DNA of 44,708 nucleotides, from contig JAPDJQ010000035.1 in NCBI GenBank assembly GCA_029259015.1, positions 1 to 44,708 of the forward strand, read 5' to 3'. The DNA is from Thermoplasmatota archaeon (GTDB lineage Archaea > Thermoplasmatota > E2 > UBA202 > JdFR-43). Under the pieces are notes generated by a model. That model did not search any database and had not been told where the DNA came from. It saw only the letters and a program-made list of their open reading frames with translations. A program made the position numbers and the translations under genes. Of this stretch, positions 29,217 to 38,360 are shown piece by piece (position 1 is the stretch's first letter; every line of letters begins with the position of its first letter).

Positions 29217-30368
29217 CTATTTCTTATGCCACATTGGAGATATTTTTCTTAATTCTTCAACAACTTCTGGCAAAACTTCAAGGAAATAATCTATTTCCTC
29301 CTCTGTATTTTCTCTTCCTAAAGTTACTCTTAATGAGCCATGAGCATCCTCTGGCCTTATACCAATAGCCAGTAAAACATGTGATGCCTGCAATTTTTTG
29401 GAGGAGCATGCTGAGCCAGTAGAAGTAGCTATGCCTTTTGCATCAAGCATCAAAACCAAGCTTTCTCCTTCTATTCCTTTAAAATAAAAGCTTGCATTGT
29501 TTGGCAATCTTCTTGTTGGATGACCGGTAAGATAGCTTTCCTCTATTTTTAGTACTTCTTTTATTATTTTATCTCTCAGCCTCGTTATCTTATCAGCATC
29601 TTCATGCATTCTTCTTCTGCATATCTCACATGCTTTTGCGAAGCCAACTATACCTGCTACATTCTCCGTTGAAGAGCGCATGCCTTTTTCATGCCCTCCT
29701 CCATGTAAAACTGGCTCTAGTTTAACCCCCCGCCTTACATATAATGCACCTACGCCTTTTGGACCATAAATTTTATGAGAGGACATAGAAAGCAAATCCA
29801 CATTGATTTTTTTAACATCTATTTCAATTTTCCCTGCACTCTGAACAGCATCTGTATGAAAAAGGATGCCATGTTTTCTGGCTATTTCTCCTATTTCTTC
29901 TATTGGCTCTATTGTACCGATTTCATTATTTGCGTGCATTATGGAAATAAGGATGGTATCATCCCTTATTGCATTTTCAACATCTTCCGGCTTTACCAAG
30001 CCATATTCATCGACAGGCAAAAAAGTTACATCAAATCCTTTCTTTTCCAAATATTTACAGGTTTCTAAAACAGCAGGATGCTCTATTTTGCTAGTTATTA
30101 TATGTCCCTTTCCGTGTTTAAAAGCTATTCCTTTTATTGCCAAATTATCACTTTCTGTCCCACTACCAGTAAAAATTATTTCGTCTGCATCAGCATTGAT
30201 GAGTTTCGCCACTTCTTCCTTGCTCTTCTCCAAAGCCTCTCTTGCTTCTCTTCCATAAGCATGCAAGCTTGATGCATTTCCAAATTTTTCATCAAAAAAT
30301 GGTAGCATTGCCTCTAAAACTTCTTTATCAACAGGAGTGGTAGCAGCATGATCTAAATATACTTTCAT
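29217..30368 (-). CDS. cysteine desulfurase (NifS/IscS family)
   Basis: YLDHAATTPVDKEVLEAMLPFF, SMSSHKIYGPKGVGALYVRRG, TSTGSACSSKKLQASHVL. Confidence 0.95.
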   Translation of the reverse strand: MKVYLDHAATTPVDKEVLEAMLPFFDEKFGNASSLHAYGREAREALEKSKEEVAKLINADADEIIFTGSGTESDNLAIKGIAFKHGKGHIITSKIEHPAVLETCKYLEKKGFDVTFLPVDEYGLVKPEDVENAIRDDTILISIMHANNEIGTIEPIEEIGEIARKHGILFHTDAVQSAGKIEIDVKKINVDLLSMSSHKIYGPKGVGALYVRRGVKLEPVLHGGGHEKGMRSSTENVAGIVGFAKACEICRRRMHEDADKITRLRDKIIKEVLKIEESYLTGHPTRRLPNNASFYFKGIEGESLVLMLDAKGIATSTGSACSSKKLQASHVLLAIGIRPEDAHGSLRVTLGRENTEEEIDYFLEVLPEVVEELRKISPMWHKK

Positions 30369-30409
30369 ATTACACCGTAATAGTTAAAAAGCTTATAACA
30401 TTTTCCATT

Positions 30410-30721
30410 ATGAAATTTCCATGTGAAGAAGTAGCAAATAAAATTCTCCCTGCAATAAGAGCCGAGATTGCCACAAAACTTGCAAATGAGTATGGGCTCA
30501 AGCAAATAGAAATATCAAAAATTCTGGGCGTGACGCAGGGAGCAGTAAGCCATTACCTGAGTTCTTTCAGAGGAAAAGAAAGAGAATTACTCAGCAAAAA
30601 TCCAGACATTGAAAAGAAAATTGATGAAATGGCAGCAATGCTGATTAAAGGAGAATTTGATGAAAAACATATATGTAAAATTTGTAAAAAGTTAAGAGAA
30701 TTATCCTCTCCCCATTTCTAA
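30410..30721 (+). CDS. archaeal HTH transcriptional regulator (COG2522-like)
   Basis: YGLKQIEISKILGVTQGAVSHYLSSFRG helix-turn-helix; C-terminal CKICKKLRE. Confidence 0.8.
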   Translation: MKFPCEEVANKILPAIRAEIATKLANEYGLKQIEISKILGVTQGAVSHYLSSFRGKERELLSKNPDIEKKIDEMAAMLIKGEFDEKHICKICKKLRELSSPHF

Positions 30722-31591
30722 CATTTTCTCCAATGGCTTTTTTGCCTTCTCCATAATTTCCTCGCTCAGTTTAATCTGTGGTTTCATCTCTTCGAGGCTC
30801 TTTATTACCTTTTCCAGAGTTATTTTTTTCATTGTCGGGCACACAGCGTTCTTGACAGGGTAAAATTCTTTATCTGGCATCTCCTTTTTCATTCTATAGC
30901 ATAATTCTCTTTCGGTTGCAACAATAAACTCCCTGGAATCAGATTCCATAGCATATCTAACCATTCCTTCTGTTGATGCAACTTTATCTGCAATATCTAT
31001 AACATCTGGTGTGCACTCTGGATGAGCTAGAATCTCTGCCTGAGGATGCTCTTCCTTCAATTTCATTATGTCCTTAAGAGAGATACCCATATGTGTGGGA
31101 CAGAATCCAGGCCATAAAATTATATCCTTATCTTTAACAAATCTCATAACATAATTGCCCAAGTTTTCATCTGGAACAAAGATAACACCATCTGGCCTAC
31201 TCTGGACAACCTTTACTGCGTTGGCAGAAGTGCAGCATATATCACTTACTGCTTTAACAGCAGCAGTTGTATTTATATAGGAAACTACATCATAATCATA
31301 TTTTTCTTTCAATTTAATCAATGATTCTGCATCCACCATCGCGGCCATTGGACATTTTGCCTTTTCATCCGGGAAAAGGACAATTTTATCTGGATTTATT
31401 ATTTTGGCTGACTCTGCCATAAAATCAACACCGCAAAAAACTATTACATCTGCATCTGTCTGTTTTGCTTTCATTGCCAGAGCTAAAGAATCACCAACAA
31501 AATCTGCAATATCCTGTATTTCTGGACGCTGATAATTATGAGCTAGTATAATTGCATTTCTTTCTTTTTTCAATTTTTCTAATTTTTCCAC
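30701..31591 (-). CDS. nadA: quinolinate synthase
   Basis: AIILAHNYQRPEIQDIADFVGDSLALA, VIVFCGVDFMAESAKI, LWPGFCPTHMGI, VIAHPEC-like and NAVCPTMKKITL. Confidence 0.96.
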   Translation of the reverse strand: MEKLEKLKKERNAIILAHNYQRPEIQDIADFVGDSLALAMKAKQTDADVIVFCGVDFMAESAKIINPDKIVLFPDEKAKCPMAAMVDAESLIKLKEKYDYDVVSYINTTAAVKAVSDICCTSANAVKVVQSRPDGVIFVPDENLGNYVMRFVKDKDIILWPGFCPTHMGISLKDIMKLKEEHPQAEILAHPECTPDVIDIADKVASTEGMVRYAMESDSREFIVATERELCYRMKKEMPDKEFYPVKNAVCPTMKKITLEKVIKSLEEMKPQIKLSEEIMEKAKKPLEKMLEMGRG

Positions 31592-31749
31592 AAATTGTAT
31601 ATCAAAATGGAATATAAATTTTGCCTAAAATTTTCCACTTTCTTCAGATGAAAGACATATGCTGCTAGCAGTTTTTCAAATGAAAAAATGCTCACATTCA
31701 TTGCCATTCATTCATCATAAAACTTTAAAATGTCGCCATATTTCGCCAT

Positions 31750-32655
31750 ATGGTTAAGCTTGTCGAATGTGTTCCAAATTTTAGTGAGGGAAGAAGAAAG
31801 GAAGTAATAGATGCAATAGTGAATGAAGCAAGAAAATATAACGTCAAGATACTGAATGTGCACGCTGATGCAGATCATAACAGAACAGATGTTACTATTA
31901 TTGGTGAGCCAGAAGAAGTGAAGAATGCTGCGTTAGCAATGTCATTGAAAGCAGTAGAGCTAATTGATATGAATAAGCATAAGGGAGAGCATCCTAGAAT
32001 GGGAGCAATGGATGTTGTTCCTTTTGTGCCTCTGCTTAATACAACAATGGAAGATTGTATAAAGCTTGCCCATGAATTTGCCAAGGAATTTTCTGAAAAA
32101 GCAGGTGTGCCATGCTTTTTGTATGAAGAGGCTGCTACTAGGCCTGACAGAAAAAATCTTGCTGATGTAAGGAGGGGAGAATTCGAAGGATTGAAGGAGG
32201 AAATAGGAAAAAATCCTGATAAAGTGCCAGATTATGGGCCGAATAAAATTCATCCAACTGCCGGCGCCACTGCTGTGGGAGCGAGAGAATTTTTGATTGC
32301 ATTTAATGTTAATTTAGCAACCAATGACATAGAAATAGCAAAGAAAATAGCAAAGGCAGTTCGCCATAGTAGCGGCGGCTATCGTTACGTTAAGGCAATG
32401 GGATTTGAAATTAAAGAGAAGGGCATAGTGCAGGTATCGATGAACATGACAAATTACAAGAAAACGCCATTATTCAGAGTATTTGAGACGATAAAGAGAG
32501 AAGCTGCTCGTTATGGAGTCAATGTTTTATCAGGCGAAATCATAGGAATGGTGCCATTAGATGCAATAGTCGATGTTGCTACCTTTTATTTGCAATTAGA
32601 TGAATTTGATGTCGGCCAGATTATTGAAAAACGTCTCTTGGAGGAATTCCTATGA
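31750..32655 (+). CDS. ftcD: glutamate formimidoyltransferase
   Basis: LVECVPNFSEGRRKEVIDAIV, HADADHNRTDVTIIG, HKGEHPRMGAMDVVPFVPL. Confidence 0.94.
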   Translation: MVKLVECVPNFSEGRRKEVIDAIVNEARKYNVKILNVHADADHNRTDVTIIGEPEEVKNAALAMSLKAVELIDMNKHKGEHPRMGAMDVVPFVPLLNTTMEDCIKLAHEFAKEFSEKAGVPCFLYEEAATRPDRKNLADVRRGEFEGLKEEIGKNPDKVPDYGPNKIHPTAGATAVGAREFLIAFNVNLATNDIEIAKKIAKAVRHSSGGYRYVKAMGFEIKEKGIVQVSMNMTNYKKTPLFRVFETIKREAARYGVNVLSGEIIGMVPLDAIVDVATFYLQLDEFDVGQIIEKRLLEEFL

Positions 32656-33239
32656 TGGACAAGAGTGTAAAGGAATTTTTAGATAGCGTTGCTGCGAAAA
32701 CACCCACGCCAGGAGGAGGAAGCGTCGCCGCCCTATCTGCTGCAATATCATGTAGCTTGGCAGAGATGGTGTGCAATCTTACAATAGGAAAGAAGAAATA
32801 TGCTGATGTTGAGGAAGAAATGAAGAGAATGGCAGCAAAAATGGCCAAGGCGAGGCAGCAATTTCTGCAGCTTGTTGAAGAGGATGCAAAAGCATTTGAT
32901 GAGGTAATGAAAGCATATAAGGAGGGAGGAGATGCTCAGGCAGCATTGAAAAAGGCTGCTTCCGTGCCTTACGAAACAGCCTCGCAATGTATATCAATCA
33001 TGGATAATCTGCTCGTAATAGCTGAGAAAGGGAATAAAAATTCCATTACTGACACAGGTGTAGCTGCTTTAATGGCAAAAGCTGCCTTCCATTCTGCATT
33101 GCTAAATGTAAAAATAAATTTAAAGTATATTGAGGACGAGCAGTACAAACAAAAAATGGAGAAAGAAATGGAAGAAATGACAGAAAGCATGGAAAGAAAA
33201 TTCAATAAAGTCATAGAGATTGTTGAAAAATGGCTTTGA
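32652..33239 (+). CDS. fchA: formiminotetrahydrofolate cyclodeaminase
   Basis: FLDSVAAKTPTPGGGSVAALSAAISCSLAEMVCNLTIGKKKY; overlaps the ftcD stop. Confidence 0.93.
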   Translation: MMDKSVKEFLDSVAAKTPTPGGGSVAALSAAISCSLAEMVCNLTIGKKKYADVEEEMKRMAAKMAKARQQFLQLVEEDAKAFDEVMKAYKEGGDAQAALKKAASVPYETASQCISIMDNLLVIAEKGNKNSITDTGVAALMAKAAFHSALLNVKINLKYIEDEQYKQKMEKEMEEMTESMERKFNKVIEIVEKWL

Positions 33240-33735
33240 TTTCTTCCTTTACCTTTTTTCTATTTTCAGGAGTTAAATAGAAGATTTTTACATCTTGCCT
33301 CTTTTTAATCTCATCAGCAAATGGATTGGCAGCGAGCATTATCGTTGCCAGTACTTTACTCTGGCTGTCCAAAGCAGCCAAAACTGCATTTCTAAACTGC
33401 TCAGAAAAAAGCTCCATTTTACCAATTTCATCTATCACAATAACTTTATTTTTCTCCAATGCATCCAGAATAGATTTGACTCCAATTTCCTCCAAATTTT
33501 TAATATCTACTCCATATTTTGAAACCCTATAGGGGCTTCTTATATTCACATGTGCCAGTAGTCCTTCCTTTCCATCCAAAGTTATAATTTTAAATCCCTC
33601 TCTTTTCCCTCCTCTTCTGATTTCCAAGGTATAAAAGCCTCCAGCGTCTAAGCCCAGCTCTTCAATAATCTGCTTTATCAAAGTAGTTTTCCCACATCCC
33701 GGCTTCCCGGTTAGAAGAATATTCTTGATGTGCAT
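33211..33735 (-). CDS. THEP1-type nucleoside-triphosphatase
   Basis: NILLTGKPGCGKTTLIKQIIEELGLDAGGFYTLEIRRGGKREGFKIITLDGKEG, VIVIDEIGKMELFSEQFR. Confidence 0.9.
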   Translation of the reverse strand: MHIKNILLTGKPGCGKTTLIKQIIEELGLDAGGFYTLEIRRGGKREGFKIITLDGKEGLLAHVNIRSPYRVSKYGVDIKNLEEIGVKSILDALEKNKVIVIDEIGKMELFSEQFRNAVLAALDSQSKVLATIMLAANPFADEIKKRQDVKIFYLTPENRKKVKEEIKAIFQQSL

Positions 33736-33863
33736 CTATTTTATTAACAAAAGCTCAATTAAAAATTTACAGATATTTTGATAAAAATAAATAATATGAT
33801 GGTTTTCGCTGGCTACCTTTCATTTTTCATAAAACTTAATAATAGCGGCCCTTATTACCTTAA

Positions 33864-35507
33864 ATGCCCTTGGAGAGAATAGAGGAGATTGCAGCTAAAA
33901 TTGGAATAAAGGAAAATGAGTTGATTCCTTATGGCAGATATAAGGCGAAGGTGAGTTTGGATATTTTTAAGAGAGTGGGAAAGAAAAAAGATGGAAAGCT
34001 CATTCTTGTAACAACAATAAATCCAACTTTTGATGGCGAGGGCAAAACAACAATAACAATAGGCTTAGCTCAAGCTTTGGCAAAGCTTGGCAAAAAAGTT
34101 TGTCTTGCCATAAGAGAGCCGAGCATTGGTCCTGTGATGGGAATAAAAGGTGGTGGAACAGGTGGTGGCAAATGTCAAGTTTTGCCATCGGAAGATATAA
34201 ACTTACATTTTACAGGAGATATGCATGCAATAAGCATAGCTCATAATCTGCTTTCTGCCCTGCTTGATAATCACATTTTCCATGGAGATAAATTTCATAT
34301 TGATCCGCGCTACATTGTATGGCCCCGCGTTATAGATATGAATGATAGAAATTTAAGGAATGTTGTTGTGGGCTTAGGTGGCCCTAAAGACGGTGTTCCT
34401 CGCCAAGACAGATTTTCCATTACTGCAGCAAGCGAGATAATGGCCATCATTTGTTTAAGCCAAAGCATGGAAGAACTGAAGGAAAGGCTTGCAAAAATAA
34501 TTGTCGCATATTCATATGATGAAGAGCCAATAACAGCCAAGCAGTTAAAAGCTGTAGGAGCAATGGCTGCCCTGCTGAAAGATGTCATCATGCCGAATCT
34601 TGTGCAAACAACTGAGGGCGTGCCAGCTTTTGTTCACGGCGGTCCTTTTGCAAATATAGCCCATGGAACTAGCAGCTTAATAGCGGCAAAGCTTGGATTG
34701 AAACTGGCTGATTATTTTGTCACGGAAGCAGGCTTTGGTACAGATTTGGGAGCAGAAAAATTCTTCAATATAGTATGCCGCTATGACATAAAGCCAGATG
34801 TTGTTGTTCTCGTCGTCTCTTTAAAGGCGTTGAAATGGCATGGAGGTATGAGCCTGGAAGATGCAAGAAAAGGCAGGAAAAATATGAGAGCATTGAAAAA
34901 AGGATTAGAAAATCTGGAAAAACATATAGAAAATATTCAGATGTTTGGACTGCCATTGGTAATAGCCCTGAACAGATTTGCCATGGATAAGGACGAAGAA
35001 ATAGATGTAGTTGAAAAATTTGCCCAAAAACATAACATTCCATTTGCTGTTGCTGAAGTGTATAGCCAAGGAGGAGAGGGAGGAATAGAACTGGCTGGAA
35101 AAGTTATCAACACCATATATAATCAAAAGCCGAATTTCAACTTCTTATATGACTTGGATTTGTCAGTTAAAGAAAAAATAGAAATTATTGCCAAAAGAAT
35201 CTATGGAGCTGGGCGAATTGTATATAGCTTGGTTGCAGAAGATGACATCAGAATAATAGACAAACTTGGATTAAATGGACTGCCAATATGTATGGCCAAA
35301 ACACCTTACAGCTTAACAGATGACCCTGCCATAAGAGGAAGGCCCAAAAACTTCAAGATAACAATAAAGGAGATTCGTATTTCTGCAGGAGCAGGCTTTC
35401 TTGTGCCCATAACTGGCAAGATAACAACGATGCCGGGCTTGCCAGCTAAGCCGGCTGCAGAAAAAATAGATGTTGACAAAAAGGGCAATATAATTGGAAT
35501 AGAATAA
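33864..35507 (+). CDS. fhs: formate--tetrahydrofolate ligase
   Basis: GKLILVTTINPTFDGEGKTTITIGLAQAL, REPSIGPVMGIKGGGTGGGKCQVLPSEDINLHFTGDMHAI. Confidence 0.96.
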   Translation: MPLERIEEIAAKIGIKENELIPYGRYKAKVSLDIFKRVGKKKDGKLILVTTINPTFDGEGKTTITIGLAQALAKLGKKVCLAIREPSIGPVMGIKGGGTGGGKCQVLPSEDINLHFTGDMHAISIAHNLLSALLDNHIFHGDKFHIDPRYIVWPRVIDMNDRNLRNVVVGLGGPKDGVPRQDRFSITAASEIMAIICLSQSMEELKERLAKIIVAYSYDEEPITAKQLKAVGAMAALLKDVIMPNLVQTTEGVPAFVHGGPFANIAHGTSSLIAAKLGLKLADYFVTEAGFGTDLGAEKFFNIVCRYDIKPDVVVLVVSLKALKWHGGMSLEDARKGRKNMRALKKGLENLEKHIENIQMFGLPLVIALNRFAMDKDEEIDVVEKFAQKHNIPFAVAEVYSQGGEGGIELAGKVINTIYNQKPNFNFLYDLDLSVKEKIEIIAKRIYGAGRIVYSLVAEDDIRIIDKLGLNGLPICMAKTPYSLTDDPAIRGRPKNFKITIKEIRISAGAGFLVPITGKITTMPGLPAKPAAEKIDVDKKGNIIGIE

Positions 35508-35509
35508 TT

Positions 35510-35695
35510 TTATTTCCTTCTGCCTTTATAAAGCACTATTAGCAGAAGATAAATTAAAGCAGCAAAGAAGATGATGAAAAGAGGGGCAAGAGCAAGATTT
35601 CCTATCGCAAAAGAAATACCCCATATTATTCATAATATAATGATGCTGACAAAAAATATCACTATCCACTGTTTCACAGAAATTTCTTTTTCCAT
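35510..35695 (-). pseudogene. small two-TM membrane protein gene interrupted by one in-frame TGA (codon 22)
   Basis: Minus-strand reading from ATG 35695: MEKEISVKQWIVIFFVSIIIL*IIWGISFAIGNLALAPLFIIFFAALIYLLLIVLYKGRRK*. TGA at 35632-35630; frame otherwise open to TAA at 35512-35510. Confidence 0.55.
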
Positions 35696-35720
35696 TTTAA
35701 TTAAAAAGGGAGAAGGGATG

Positions 35721-35951
35721 TTACATTTCTGTTGCTGTAAAGAAACGCTGGCTTCCTATGTAGATTTCATGTGGCAATGTCAGAGGAACCAGAGTATAAT
35801 TTACTGGCGTTGGAGCTAGATAAGAAATATTCACATCTATAGATGCATCTGCTTTTGTATAACCACATGCTTCATAATACACATTTGTTGCCGAGCTTGC
35901 AAAAATTATTGTAAAAATCATTGCTGCTGTTAGTATCGCAAACAGCTTCAT
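35721..35951 (-). CDS. small secreted protein, hypothetical
   Basis: 76 aa with signal peptide MKLFAILTAAMIFTIIFASSA and AT-rich promoter upstream. Confidence 0.55.
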   Translation of the reverse strand: MKLFAILTAAMIFTIIFASSATNVYYEACGYTKADASIDVNISYLAPTPVNYTLVPLTLPHEIYIGSQRFFTATEM

Positions 35952-35986
35952 AAAAATTTAAAAGTAAATTGTATTTAAAAGTTGTT

Positions 35987-36223
35987 ATGATTACTGTAAA
36001 ATTTTACGGCAAACTCAGGCAGTTACTTGGAAGCGAAATTAAAATAGAAGAAGAAATGAAAAGTATAGAAGATTTGCTGCGATTTCTTGCGGAAAAAAAC
36101 GAAAATATAAAAAAATTAAAGGAGCATCTCATTTTTTCAATAAATCAGAAGCAAGCATCATTACATGATGAGATAAAAGATGGGGATGAAGTTTCTGTGT
36201 TTTTGCCCCCTACAGGAGGATAA
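35987..36223 (+). CDS. MoaD/ThiS-family ubiquitin-like protein with C-terminal Gly-Gly
   Basis: MITVKFYGKLRQLLGSEIKIEEE...DGDEVSVFLPPTGG*; ATG at 35987. Confidence 0.87.
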   Translation: MITVKFYGKLRQLLGSEIKIEEEMKSIEDLLRFLAEKNENIKKLKEHLIFSINQKQASLHDEIKDGDEVSVFLPPTGG

Positions 36224-36232
36224 TGTGCTTTA

Positions 36233-37381
36233 ATGCCCACAGCAAATTTTTTATCTTTGCCACCATTCAAGAATAGTATGAAAAAAAGAGGTTCTAGATC
36301 AAGGGGTGGAAAGCTTCCTTCTGTAAAAAAGCTTTTGATGAAACTTTGCAACGCCCATGGCATTTCTGGCTATGAGGATGGAATAAGACAGATAATAAGA
36401 GAAGAGTTAGAAAATTATGTGGATGAGATAAGAATCGATGCTTTGGGCAACATAATTGCAATAAAAGATGGCGATTCTCCCTCCATAATGCTTGCTGCCC
36501 ATATGGATGAAATAGGGCTTATGGTGAAAAGCATTGATTCCAAAGGTTTCATAAGATTTGTTAAATTTGGAGGATGGTATGATTCAACGCTTTTAAACAG
36601 CAGGGTTGTTCTGCATGGAGAAAAGGGAGATGTGTATGGAGTAATAGGAAGTAAGCCGCCTCATTTGATGAAGGAGGAGGAAAAGAAGAAGGCGATCAAG
36701 GCAGAGGATATGTTCATTGATATAGGAGCAAGAAGTAAGGAAGAAGTGGAAAAGGCAGGAATAAAAGTTGGCACCACAATAACACTGGATATGGAAATGA
36801 AGGAGTTGCTCAATAACAGGATAACTGGAAAAGCACTGGATGATAGAGTGGGTATAGCGATGATGATTGAGGCATTAAAAAGGACAAGGAGCAACGCTAC
36901 CATATATGCTGTTGGAACGGCACAGGAAGAAGTTGGTTTAAAGGGAGCAAGAACATCTGCCTTTGGATTGAGCCCTGACATGGCGATAGTTTGCGAGGTT
37001 GCAATAGCCGGCGACCACCCTGGAATTGATGAAAAGAACAGCAATATAAAGCTGGATAAAGGGGCTGTTATAACCATAGCAGATGCATCTGGAAGAGGCT
37101 TAATAGCACAGCCTTTCATGCTCAGATGGCTGGAAAAAGTGGCAAAGAAGGAGAAGATAAAATATCAGCTTGAAGTTTCAGAGGGCGGAACAACAGATGC
37201 TGCTGTCATTCACATAACAAAGGAGGGGATACCATCTGCTGTAATAAGCGTGCCAACACGCTACATGCATTCTGGCGTAGAGGTAATAAGCATAGAAGAT
37301 TTGGAAGCTGGCATAAATCTTATTGCCAAAGCCCTTGAAAATATTGATTTACTTTATAATGAAATGAAAAAGAGCAAATAA
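36233..37381 (+). CDS. M42 family metallopeptidase (TET-like aminopeptidase/endoglucanase)
   Basis: LCNAHGISGYEDGIRQIIREEL, LAAHMDEIGLMVKSIDSKGF, TAQEEVGLKGARTSAFGL, PTRYMHSGVEVISIEDLE. Start uncertain (36233, 36278 or 36338). Confidence 0.92.
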   Translation: MPTANFLSLPPFKNSMKKRGSRSRGGKLPSVKKLLMKLCNAHGISGYEDGIRQIIREELENYVDEIRIDALGNIIAIKDGDSPSIMLAAHMDEIGLMVKSIDSKGFIRFVKFGGWYDSTLLNSRVVLHGEKGDVYGVIGSKPPHLMKEEEKKKAIKAEDMFIDIGARSKEEVEKAGIKVGTTITLDMEMKELLNNRITGKALDDRVGIAMMIEALKRTRSNATIYAVGTAQEEVGLKGARTSAFGLSPDMAIVCEVAIAGDHPGIDEKNSNIKLDKGAVITIADASGRGLIAQPFMLRWLEKVAKKEKIKYQLEVSEGGTTDAAVIHITKEGIPSAVISVPTRYMHSGVEVISIEDLEAGINLIAKALENIDLLYNEMKKSK

Positions 37382-37418
37382 AGTTGGACTTTTTATATGC
37401 CATAAAGATTATACATCA

Positions 37419-38360
37419 ATGTTTAAAATCCCTCCAATCCTGAGCGCAGACGAACTGCTGGATAAGGCATTTGGAAAAGCAAAAAGGATAAAAGAAAGAG
37501 ATAGAAAAGCCAGGACAATAAATAAATTATCCACCGTGAAACAAATATTAAATAATACCCTACAAAAATATGTAAAGGCTTTTCCTTCATTTGACAATCT
37601 CCACAGATTCTATTACGAACTTTTTGACCTCTTAATTGGAATAGATAAAATGAAGAAATCTTTGGGAGCTATTGAATGGGCAAGAAAGAAAATAAGCAAA
37701 ATAGCAAATGATGGCATAAAAAAGATAAAAAGAGAGGAAGATGATAAAAAATACAAAAATATATTAGCTGCCACATACGGCAGGATTTCTTCTGTAGTGT
37801 ATCAGATAAACAGCCATCTATCTTTTCTGGAGGAGGCAAGAAATAAAATGAAAAAGATACCCTATATTGATGCTGATGCTCCAACAATAATAATAGCCGG
37901 CTACCCAAATGTAGGTAAATCATCGCTACTCAAAATTCTTTCATCAGCAAAGCCAGAAATTGCTTCCTATCCTTTCACAACAAAAGGTCTTATAGTTGGT
38001 CATATGGAAACAGAAGATAAATATGAAAGAAAAAAGATACAAGTGGTTGAGGCTCCTGGCCTGCTGGATAGACGGGATGAAGAGAGAAATTATATAGAAA
38101 AACAGGGTATGATTGCTCTCCGCTATCTTCCAGATTTAATTATATTCGTGGTTGATGCTTCCTTGCATTGCGGCTATTCCATGGAGGATCAAATGAAACT
38201 ACTAGATGAAATAAAAAAAGAGTTCTATGATGTGGACATAATTGTTGTTGAAAATAAGGTGGATATTAGTGGAGGAAAAACAGATTTTATGAAAATATCA
38301 TGTACCACGGGAGAGGGAATAGATGAACTTAAAAGAGAAATAATGGAAAGGTTATCCTGA
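37419..38360 (+). CDS. Nog1-like GTP-binding protein
   Basis: IIAGYPNVGKSSLLKILSSAKPEIASYPFTTKGLIVGHM, VVEAPGLLDRRDEERN, N-terminal NOG1-type helical region. Confidence 0.9.
   Translation: MFKIPPILSADELLDKAFGKAKRIKERDRKARTINKLSTVKQILNNTLQKYVKAFPSFDNLHRFYYELFDLLIGIDKMKKSLGAIEWARKKISKIANDGIKKIKREEDDKKYKNILAATYGRISSVVYQINSHLSFLEEARNKMKKIPYIDADAPTIIIAGYPNVGKSSLLKILSSAKPEIASYPFTTKGLIVGHMETEDKYERKKIQVVEAPGLLDRRDEERNYIEKQGMIALRYLPDLIIFVVDASLHCGYSMEDQMKLLDEIKKEFYDVDIIVVENKVDISGGKTDFMKISCTTGEGIDELKREIMERLS

Noticed and set aside
31715-33837. Shared TCATAAAACTT motif about 35-37 nt upstream of ftcD and fhs, first thought to be a pathway-specific operator
   Set aside because: Similar AAAACTT-W boxes occur before unrelated genes (for example ACATAAAAACTTAATATT before 27268), so it is best explained as the basal BRE/TATA promoter.
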